DNA of 6,416 nt from Flavobacteriales bacterium UBA5871 (GTDB taxonomy: Bacteria > Bacteroidota > Bacteroidia > Flavobacteriales_D > Crocinitomicaceae): assembly GCA_002432085.1 (NCBI GenBank), contig DJFN01000036.1:8040-14455 (forward strand), in the 5' to 3' direction. The position numbers and the translations under genes were made by a program. The notes below the pieces were generated by a model. The model saw only the letters and a list, made by a program, of their open reading frames with translations. It searched no databases and was not told where the DNA came from. Positions 1 to 5,723 of the stretch are shown piece after piece (the stretch's first letter is position 1; each line of letters opens with the position of its first letter).

Positions 1-341
1 AAATTCCACCAATGAAAAAAGGCGAACACACGGTCGCTTCGTTCGAATACGAAATGATCAGCCGCGAGCCTTATAAATACACTTCCGACGATGTGCTGTA
101 TGGCGTTTACGTCAATAAATGCAAGACCGCTGGCACAACGCCTGACTCACGCGAGACGTTTTTCGCCAAAGACATGGCTTGTTTGCGTGCTTCTCCGCTC
201 GGAAAGCGCTATGGCTGGGGAATTCACAACGATCCGGATGGAAAAATCGCGCTTTACAGTGTCGGGACGCCGGAATATGAGAAATACATTGCAAATAGCG
301 GCATTTCACAAACGAAAGCGATGCGTTCCAAACGCGCATAA
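1..341 (+). CDS. DUF6157-like small protein, 5' end missing
   Basis: The reading frame is open to the left edge. The codons before the ATG at position 12 read I-P-P, which continues naturally into M-K-K-G-E-H-T-V-A. I recall members of the DUF6157 family with an E-(I/V)-P-P segment at this place after roughly 20-30 residues, so the ATG at 12 is probably an internal methionine and the true start lies outside the window. Family-like motifs are F-E-Y-E-M-I near the start, P-Y-K-Y-T-S-D-D-V-L, then C-L-R-A-S-P-L-x-K-R-Y-G-W-G-I-H in the middle, and K-A-M-R-S-K at the end. The protein has no signal peptide or membrane segment and should be cytosolic and soluble. No biochemical function is known to me for this family. 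The gene ends in two stop codons in a row (TAA TAA) and converges on the large reverse-strand gene. The family call rests on remembered motif similarity. Confidence 0.75.
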   Translation, partial: IPPMKKGEHTVASFEYEMISREPYKYTSDDVLYGVYVNKCKTAGTTPDSRETFFAKDMACLRASPLGKRYGWGIHNDPDGKIALYSVGTPEYEKYIANSGISQTKAMRSKRA

Positions 342-401
342 TAAAATGCAGAATTAGGTGCCACAATTTTGCATTGTGCATTATGAATTCTGCATTATAA
401 A
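342..401. repeat. Convergent spacer with nested inverted repeats
   Basis: This 60-base AT-rich gap separates the stop codons of two converging genes. It holds an 11-bp perfect inverted repeat (345-355 AATGCAGAATT and 386-396 AATTCTGCATT). Inside it lies a second, 6-bp inverted repeat (362-367 CACAAT and 373-378 ATTGTG) with a 5-base loop. The word GCATT occurs three times (371, 378, 392). On the reverse strand the outer hairpin is followed by a T-rich run, so it may end transcription of the large reverse gene. In the forward direction the following sequence is not T-rich. A weak bidirectional terminator or a dispersed intergenic repeat are both possible. The repeats are seen directly; the function is inferred. 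Confidence 0.5.
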
Positions 402-3065
402 TTACCGTTGCGGAATATACCCCGCACTTCCTTTCGGAATGTCGAAAATCCAGGTGTAATAACCGATAAAGTGGGAATCGAAAAAGCCTTTGCGGGTATA
501 GAACTGACGCGGAATGTAGATCCGGTTGTCTTCGGAAATCCCACCGGCTTTGAACTGCGGTGCCACGCCGTCGAGTAAGCACGGAGCATCGTGTTTTTTG
601 CCGTCGAAATTGCTGCCATACTGCCAGACTTGTTCCCACTCGTTCAGATGCACGCTTCCGCTGGCGGCATTCTCAGGTGCCAGGATATAGATGTCTCCGA
701 AACGGATTTTCCCGCGTAATTCGTCGATGATGCCGAGCGCGTAGGCATAGCCCATGCTGTGCGCCACAATGTAGAGCGTGTCGTTTTCCGAGCTGTTAGG
801 CAGCTCGTTCAGCATCTGGTAAATATTTCGACCGGCGATGCGACCGTTCATACGGCGCTTCCAGAAACCGCTTTTGTTCGGTCGCGTGTGGTGCAGCTTG
901 ATCGTTTTCGTCTTGCCTCCGCTCAGAATGCCCGCTTTGACCGAACGATGCAGGTAGCAGGTGTGTTTTTTCCAATTCGGACAGCGTTTCGGGTAAATAC
1001 TGGAAATGGTCGTGAAGTTGAACAGGCTGCGGTGATTTGATGTCGTAACGGAGAAGTGGCCATCGGCGTAGAAGGTTTCAACCGGATTGATGCGCTTGAT
1101 AAACTGCAAATCCATCGCCTGCCACGGTCGCCAGTAATCGTAACGGTCGAAGGAATAAACGAGGTTTTTCGAATCGGGAAATTCCAGTCCGTATTTGCGG
1201 ATGTCGTTAAAGTTCTCTTCGAACGTGTGCCCGATCGAGGTCGGACGGTAACCATTCACGAATACGAGAATCCGTCGCGCCGGATCGTTCAGATGCAGCT
1301 TGTTCGTAATGTCGATCCCGAGGTGATTGTAAACCTGTTGCTTGTAGATCGTTCCATCGTTTTCGCGGTAGTCGACCACGATGTAATGACTTTCGGCCTT
1401 GACACGAACCGATTTAGTGGAAACGATCAGACTGTCGGAGCTGTTGGCCAGCCGTGCTTTCGTCCAGTTGCCTTTGGCGTCGCGCTTGATCTGGAAGTAC
1501 AGCACATTCCGCTGCTTGTCGAGGTACCAGTTGTCTTTTCTTCGGATGAGCAATTCGGAACACAGCTGCGACTCGGCCGGGTATTTCCGGTTTTCGTTCT
1601 CGGCGATCATTTCCATGGCCCCGTCGGGTGATTGCCGGCCCAGCTCGGACAACAGTCCCGAACGCACTTCATACCAGCCGTAGCCCTGGTCGACCAGCAC
1701 AAATCCGCCATAGGAAAGACCGAGAGCGAAAATCAGCTGGAGGAAACGCATGCCGAATCCTGTGATCTTTTTCCAGCGAACGCGCTCGCGCAGCCACCTG
1801 CGAAGCTTTCGGCCATAAAAAACGATGCCGAAACACACCAGCAGAACGGCCAGGATATGACACAGGTTCACCATCCGGCCTTTGACCGTGAAAATGGTCT
1901 TGAAAAAGAAATGATCGATGTTCAAATGATACGATACATAGTTCTTTTTAAACGGTCGGCGAATAGATAACAACAAATTGCCGTTATCCAGCTTGATCGT
2001 TCCGTCGGGATTTTCCTTCCAGAAATAGTAGGCTACGATCCCGTTGTTGGTCTTTACGTCCTCGTAGTTGTCGTAGAACGAATAGCTGTGACTGCTGTGA
2101 CGCAGGCTTTCCCACTGAAAATGGCGCAGATGTGTTCCGCGGCCTTCGTCCATGAGGTTGCCCGTGGTTCCTTTCGCCGGACCTCCATCGACCCAGCTGT
2201 CTTTCAACAAACCGATTCCACGCGCCAGAACGGCGGCCACATCTTTGAAACGGGTATTTTTCACCGAAACGAACGCGATCGCTTTGTTCCGAACCATGTA
2301 GGCTTTGATGGCCGGATTCGTAAAACCTGGGACCACGAATACGTAATATGCTTCACGGTCTGCATCGGGATTGAGGGAAAAATAAAGATCGCGCAGCTCG
2401 TGCATTTGCTCGGTATAACGATCGTAGGCCGGACTCGGATTGTCGAACAGCTGAAGCGTATCAATCTTTTTGTTTTTGAACAATGGCTTTACATCGATCT
2501 GCAATTGCACATTCGCCTGGCGATAGATCTTGTTCACGGCCTGCAGCAGCGAATCTCTCTGAAAAGGCATTCTGACTAGCGGAACGATGATCACTTTCTC
2601 GACCTGCGGCTCGTAAACCACGACTTTCATTCGACCGAGCTCCGTCTCATTGAAACGCGCCACAACCGTATAAGCTTCGTCCGAAGGCGGCAGCTGCAAG
2701 GTTACCAGGTGCGTGTTGCGCACCGTAAACAGAACGGGTTGCTTCTTCTCGACAATGAAAAACGTAAGACTGTCGGCAAAAAAAGAAGCGCTGTGCACTG
2801 CCGCATTCACCACATCGCTTTCGCCTTTGGCAACCGATTTGTGCGGAATGAAATAATTATCGGCCTGCGCGTTCGTCCACCCGGTGTATTCGCCTTTCCA
2901 CGCTTCGTGGCGCAGCTCGTCGAACCCGTAACGCTGGTCGGGATGTGGCTGGAAAACCACGAAAGGCTGACCATTTTTGCTCGCGGGGCCCGGAAAACGC
3001 TGTCCAAGAGCCGTTCCGGTGAGGAAAAGAAGGAGTAAACAGCAGTAAATTGTTCCGAATTTCAC
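402..3065 (-). CDS. Membrane protein: degenerate metzincin-like region plus alpha/beta hydrolase
   Basis: A reverse-strand protein of 887 residues, counted from the GTG at 3065. I chose that start because it places a textbook signal peptide at the N-terminus: K-F, a leucine-rich core at residues 7-16, then A-L-G|Q. The frame extends upstream only to a TTG at 3179, directly after an in-frame TAA. Residues about 240-325 resemble Bacteroidota metzincin-type peptidases: a strand Y-Y-V-F-V-V, then A-R-G-I-G-L (281-286) where a zinc-binding HExxH helix would be expected, then N-L-M-D (303-306) and Q-W (317-318). The zinc ligands are absent. Two membrane helices follow (about 399-417 and 442-459), separated by a loop with ten Lys/Arg. 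By the positive-inside rule both large domains face the periplasm. Residues about 597-887 look like an alpha/beta hydrolase: strand I-L-V-F-V-N-G-Y-R (599-607) and elbow A-H-S-M-G (nucleophile S770). E798 or a nearby Asp could be the acid and H865 the base. An esterase or lipase activity is plausible; the substrate is unknown. Confidence 0.8.
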   Translation of the reverse strand: MKFGTIYCCLLLLFLTGTALGQRFPGPASKNGQPFVVFQPHPDQRYGFDELRHEAWKGEYTGWTNAQADNYFIPHKSVAKGESDVVNAAVHSASFFADSLTFFIVEKKQPVLFTVRNTHLVTLQLPPSDEAYTVVARFNETELGRMKVVVYEPQVEKVIIVPLVRMPFQRDSLLQAVNKIYRQANVQLQIDVKPLFKNKKIDTLQLFDNPSPAYDRYTEQMHELRDLYFSLNPDADREAYYVFVVPGFTNPAIKAYMVRNKAIAFVSVKNTRFKDVAAVLARGIGLLKDSWVDGGPAKGTTGNLMDEGRGTHLRHFQWESLRHSSHSYSFYDNYEDVKTNNGIVAYYFWKENPDGTIKLDNGNLLLSIRRPFKKNYVSYHLNIDHFFFKTIFTVKGRMVNLCHILAVLLVCFGIVFYGRKLRRWLRERVRWKKITGFGMRFLQLIFALGLSYGGFVLVDQGYGWYEVRSGLLSELGRQSPDGAMEMIAENENRKYPAESQLCSELLIRRKDNWYLDKQRNVLYFQIKRDAKGNWTKARLANSSDSLIVSTKSVRVKAESHYIVVDYRENDGTIYKQQVYNHLGIDITNKLHLNDPARRILVFVNGYRPTSIGHTFEENFNDIRKYGLEFPDSKNLVYSFDRYDYWRPWQAMDLQFIKRINPVETFYADGHFSVTTSNHRSLFNFTTISSIYPKRCPNWKKHTCYLHRSVKAGILSGGKTKTIKLHHTRPNKSGFWKRRMNGRIAGRNIYQMLNELPNSSENDTLYIVAHSMGYAYALGIIDELRGKIRFGDIYILAPENAASGSVHLNEWEQVWQYGSNFDGKKHDAPCLLDGVAPQFKAGGISEDNRIYIPRQFYTRKGFFDSHFIGYYTWIFDIPKGSAGYIPQR

Positions 3066-3247
3066 AAATGACGAATAATGCGCAAAGAAAACAAAAAAAC
3101 AGGTGACGGCAAGACAGGTCAGATTGACGCTAAAGCCTGTCCGGCGGGGAAATTTGGCAAAATCGGCCTTTCTATCCAATTATTTAAGCATTTGTTAACG
3201 TGTGAACCTTTTTCAACCGTTCCTGTACATTTGCCTTCATCCATTAA
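3066..3247. other. Divergent intergenic region
   Basis: This stretch lies between the preferred GTG start of the reverse gene and the forward secreted-protein operon. It carries the forward -7 element described separately. I searched it for the reverse-strand counterpart (CAAAnnTA read on the given strand) and found none, so the promoter of the large reverse gene is not identified. Reading frame 3066-3179 stays open on the reverse strand and would add 38 residues with a second hydrophobic stretch if the TTG at 3179 were used. I see no RNA gene or repeat here. Confidence 0.5.
3202..3233 (+). promoter_or_regulatory. Bacteroidota-type promoter of the secreted-protein operon
   Basis: TACATTTG at 3226-3233 is a perfect match to the TAnnTTTG -7 element of the Bacteroidota primary sigma factor. 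The -33 partner (TTG or TTTG) is imperfect: GTG at 3202-3204 lies 21 bases upstream, within the usual 17-23 range. A full TTTG at 3191-3194 is too far away at 31 bases. Transcription would begin near 3239-3241, leaving a leader of only about 8 bases to the ATG at 3248 or about 20 bases to the ATG at 3260. Confidence 0.65.
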
Positions 3248-3946
3248 ATGATTAAACCAATGAAGATTACCTTTATCGCAGCGCTGCTACTAATTGCAGG
3301 AAACACATTTGCACAGGAATCACCTACTCCGCCTACCACCGGCGATTGGGATCCGAAAATTTACCAGGTTGGGAAAATGTACCCGGGCTACATCATCAAG
3401 CTCGATGGCGATACCGTTCACGGTTTCCTGAAAGCCGACAGCCGTTGCTCCATCGGTGGCATGGGTTCCAGCAACCAGAATACGGCTGCATTTTACCTGA
3501 ACGAGAGCGATAAAAAACCGGTTGCGAAGTACAAGCCGGACGAGATCAAAGGCTACAAGATCGCCGATAAAGTCTACGAATCCATTGCTTACAGCGGCGG
3601 TTTGCTGAAAAAGCCAAACTTCAACCTCGTTGTTTCGGACGGTAAAATCCGTACCTACGAATGGTATTCGACTGTTGAGAACTACATGACGCTTCGTCAG
3701 CAAAGTGGGGAATCATGGCAGGACTATGACAAGCGTTGCTACGAAGTGAAAACCATTTTCGCTAAAGATCCGGAAGCTCCGATCGAGCTGGGAATGCTGG
3801 GCATGCAGTTCGCGAAGAAAATGCCGGACCTGATCAGCGATTACCCGGAGCTGGCACAGAAAGTGGCCAACAAGGAAGAAGGCTACCGATTCATTCATAT
3901 GTTCGCTGTGATCGAAGAATACAACAAGTGGGCAGCTGCTCAATAA
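3248..3946 (+). CDS. Secreted protein of unknown function
   Basis: A 232-residue protein. The signal peptide ends T-F-A-Q at residues 20-23, so the mature protein starts near residue 23 and is exported by Sec. A second in-frame ATG at 3260 (M5) gives the more typical opening M-K-I-T-F-I-A-A-L-L-L and leaves a better leader after the promoter, so it may be the true start. After a short Pro/Thr-rich linker comes G-Y-I-I-K-L-D-G-D-T-V-H-G-F-L (47-61), then K-Y-K-P-D-E-I-K-G-Y (94-103). This pattern recurs in many uncharacterised secreted Bacteroidota proteins and suggests a small beta-rich domain. The C-terminal part is helical, with Y-P-E-L-A-Q-K-V-x-N-K-E and E-E-Y-N-K-W near the end. No catalytic motif, lipobox or C-terminal sorting domain is visible. 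The stop is four bases before the next start, so the two are almost certainly co-transcribed. The function is unknown. Confidence 0.85.
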   Translation: MIKPMKITFIAALLLIAGNTFAQESPTPPTTGDWDPKIYQVGKMYPGYIIKLDGDTVHGFLKADSRCSIGGMGSSNQNTAAFYLNESDKKPVAKYKPDEIKGYKIADKVYESIAYSGGLLKKPNFNLVVSDGKIRTYEWYSTVENYMTLRQQSGESWQDYDKRCYEVKTIFAKDPEAPIELGMLGMQFAKKMPDLISDYPELAQKVANKEEGYRFIHMFAVIEEYNKWAAAQ

Positions 3947-3950
3947 GTCT

Positions 3951-5543
3951 ATGAAAGCACTTTTTACCGCATTCCTGCTGCTGGCGGGCACAACAGTCTT
4001 TGCCCAGGAAATCAGCGTCGGCCATTCGGAAGAATTCACCAACGTAACGCCGGCCGCGACCTGGACGTCTTTTCTCGGTTCCGATGAAACGGGTTATTAT
4101 ATCCTGAAAAAGGAAGGCCCGATAAGCAGTGAAAAGATCTGGCTGGAGAAATATTCGCCGGACTTCAAACTGTTGTTTACCTACAACATCGAATCCACGA
4201 GCGGCGTGATGGGCAACTCCATGATGCACCGCTACACGAAAATGAACAAGGGAAAAGTCATCGTTTTCCTCGAAGGCTGGAACAAAGCTGAAAGTCAGAA
4301 CTCGCTTTGGCTGAAAGAAGTCGGGGCAGATGGAAAAATGCCGGAAACGGCTATTCCGCTGGAAAAAGAGTTCTCGACCGGTCAGATGAAAAGCGCCGAT
4401 TATTCCGTGAGCTTTTCGCCCGACGGCAGCAAGTTGGTCGTGATGACGGAAAAACCGTATGCGAAAGGTCAGCGCGAAGAATTGCGTCTGCAGGTCTTTT
4501 CAACCGATGGGTACACGTCTCTCTGGACGAAAGAAATCACCTTTGAAAACGAAGCCGAGCGTTATCCGTCAAACGATATCGTAGTAACGAACGAAGGAAC
4601 CGTTTTCCTTTACAAGGACTACAAGATTTCCAACAAAGAGCACACGTATCAGCTGTTCACCTACAGCAAGGATTCCGAGAAAAAAGCCGTGATCGATCTG
4701 ATGGGTTATTTCCCGTCCGCATACAAAATGCAGCTGGATGCGAGCGGAAAGCTGATCATGGCCGGAACGCTGGCCAACGCCGGTGAAAATGCTTCGAACT
4801 GGCGCGGGATCTGGTATCTGCGTGCCGATGCTTCGGGAGCTGTTTTGCAGAACAAAACCGAACAGCTCGGTGCCGATTTATTGCGCCTGGTGGTTTCGGA
4901 AAAGAACGCCATGCAGGATAATTATTCGCTCGATAATTATATGCTGAAAGACGTATTGCTCAAGCCAGATGGAGGCATTATTCTCCTGGCCGAAGAGCAC
5001 CGCAAAAACTACAGTGCCATTGGAACAGCACAGCCGCCGGTTTACAACTACGAGCTGGATTATGGCAACGCAGCCGTTATTTCACTCGACGCAGAAGGCA
5101 ATCGCCAATGGGGCAATTTCATCGTTAAAAAGCAACACGAAAACACGCTGAATCCCGATCACCATTACGGTTCGATCGCTTACCAGCTGAAGAACAACAA
5201 CCTGTACGTTGTCTGGAACCAGATGGATATCCACATCGACGCACCGTTGGGCAAATTCCGCTACTGGTTCGATCGCAGCGGCGCGAAGATCAACATCGAC
5301 AACATTTTCGGGAAAGAAGCTTTCTACCCGACCGTGTTGACGGTTCTTCGTCCTGACGGAACGTTCAGTCATCCGGACCACACGTTCAACTCGTTGCCGC
5401 TGACAGAAATTCAGAAGCCGAACGCTTTTTCGATGGCTGTCGACCCGTCGTTCTTCTTTACAACGAACGATGGAATCGTGATCCTTTCGCGTATGCCGGG
5501 AGCTGAAGCAAAACGATTTAAGTTCAATACGATTCGGTTTTAA
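3951..5543 (+). CDS. Secreted protein, probable beta-propeller, unknown function
   Basis: A 530-residue protein starting at the first ATG after the upstream stop. The signal peptide is M-K-A-L-F-T-A-F-L-L-L-A-G-T-T-V-F-A-Q, cleaved near residue 18/19. The mature part is a series of beta-strand-rich segments with Asp-Gly or Asp-x-x-Gly turns. Examples are S-F-S-P-D-G-S-K-L-V-V (154-164), V-T-N-E-G-T-V-F-L (212-220), L-D-A-S-G-K-L-I-M-A-G (262-272), L-K-P-D-G-G-I-I-L-L-A (337-347), L-D-A-E-G-N (379-384), L-R-P-D-G-T (466-471) and T-N-D-G-I-V-I-L (505-512). The spacing of roughly 50-70 residues suits blades of a beta-propeller, as in WD40/TolB-like folds, but I cannot name the family. There is no visible catalytic signature, lipobox or C-terminal type IX sorting domain. 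It is the second gene of a two-gene operon and probably acts with its partner in the periplasm or at the cell surface. The operon ends at the terminator at 5617-5648. Confidence 0.85.
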   Translation: MKALFTAFLLLAGTTVFAQEISVGHSEEFTNVTPAATWTSFLGSDETGYYILKKEGPISSEKIWLEKYSPDFKLLFTYNIESTSGVMGNSMMHRYTKMNKGKVIVFLEGWNKAESQNSLWLKEVGADGKMPETAIPLEKEFSTGQMKSADYSVSFSPDGSKLVVMTEKPYAKGQREELRLQVFSTDGYTSLWTKEITFENEAERYPSNDIVVTNEGTVFLYKDYKISNKEHTYQLFTYSKDSEKKAVIDLMGYFPSAYKMQLDASGKLIMAGTLANAGENASNWRGIWYLRADASGAVLQNKTEQLGADLLRLVVSEKNAMQDNYSLDNYMLKDVLLKPDGGIILLAEEHRKNYSAIGTAQPPVYNYELDYGNAAVISLDAEGNRQWGNFIVKKQHENTLNPDHHYGSIAYQLKNNNLYVVWNQMDIHIDAPLGKFRYWFDRSGAKINIDNIFGKEAFYPTVLTVLRPDGTFSHPDHTFNSLPLTEIQKPNAFSMAVDPSFFFTTNDGIVILSRMPGAEAKRFKFNTIRF

Positions 5544-5551
5544 ATGACCAT

Positions 5552-5605
5552 GCGCTGTTGCGTTTTAACAACTCGCATGTAATATTACATTATTGCAATA
5601 GTGCA
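5552..5605. repeat. 14-bp perfect palindrome and small inverted repeats
   Basis: ATGTAATATTACAT at 5577-5590 is its own reverse complement over all 14 bases. Next to it, ATTGCAAT at 5592-5599 is an 8-base palindrome, and TGCA recurs at 5594 and 5602. Just before it, GTTG (5557-5560) can pair with CAAC (5569-5572), and GCG (5552-5554) with CGC (5574-5576), giving a weak hairpin. The cluster lies directly after the stop of the propeller-like gene and before the strong terminator. A perfect palindrome of this size suits a homodimeric regulator site. It could also be mRNA 3'-end structure or chance in an AT-rich spacer. Confidence 0.4.
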
Positions 5606-5616
5606 TTTTGACTTTG

Positions 5617-5648
5617 AAGGTCCGGTGGGTTCGCCTGCCGGACCTTTT
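5617..5648 (+). terminator. Intrinsic terminator with UUCG loop
   Basis: GGTCCGG (5619-5625) pairs perfectly with CCGGACC (5638-5644). The stem extends inward by two wobble pairs and two G-C pairs to a TTCG tetraloop (5630-5633), and outward by two A-T pairs to 5617 and 5646. A short T run (5645-5648) follows. This is the clearest intrinsic terminator in the window and ends the secreted-protein operon, separating it from the ACMSD gene. The stem itself is symmetrical, but the A tract needed for reverse-strand termination is weak. Confidence 0.85.
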
Positions 5649-5694
5649 CATGTGAAAATCTGAACACTTAAATCGAAGATTTCTCACAAAAGCG

Positions 5695-5702
5695 TACCTT
5701 TG
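5695..5702 (+). promoter_or_regulatory. -7 promoter element of the ACMSD gene
   Basis: TACCTTTG is a perfect TAnnTTTG element, 21 bases before the ATG at 5724. I find no TTG or TTTG 17-23 bases upstream, so the -33 part is weak or absent and an activator may be needed. A 5-bp inverted repeat, GCGGA (5702-5706) and TCCGC (5716-5720), spans the expected transcription start near 5707-5709. It could be an operator. It would lie only partly in the transcript, so it is unlikely to be an RNA hairpin. Confidence 0.6.
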
Positions 5703-5723
5703 CGGACTGCAAAAATCCGCCAA

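Noticed and set aside
371..396. Three GCATT words considered as the start of a CRISPR-like or tandem repeat
   Set aside because: The units are only five bases long and unevenly spaced, and they are explained by the nested inverted repeats.
112..639. Open frame of 175 codons on the reverse strand
   Set aside because: It overlaps the DUF6157-like gene antisense and the end of the large reverse gene in another frame. The protein is rich in Arg, His and Cys and has no recognisable domain, as expected for a shadow frame.
864..1013. Possible frameshift in the Lys/Arg/His-rich segment of the hydrolase gene
   Set aside because: The composition looks unlike its surroundings, but the frame stays open on both sides and recognisable hydrolase sequence resumes in the same frame (G-F-W-K-R-R, G-R-I-A-G-R-N). 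An insert or lid explains it better.
1056..1631. Open frame of 191 codons on the forward strand
   Set aside because: It lies wholly antisense within the hydrolase gene. The coding evidence (domains, motifs, continuous 887-residue frame) is on the other strand.
3000..3065. Lipoprotein signal in the large reverse protein because of two Cys near the N-terminus
   Set aside because: The cysteines are at residues 8-9, before the hydrophobic core rather than after it, so there is no lipobox. Cleavage at A-L-G|Q fits better.
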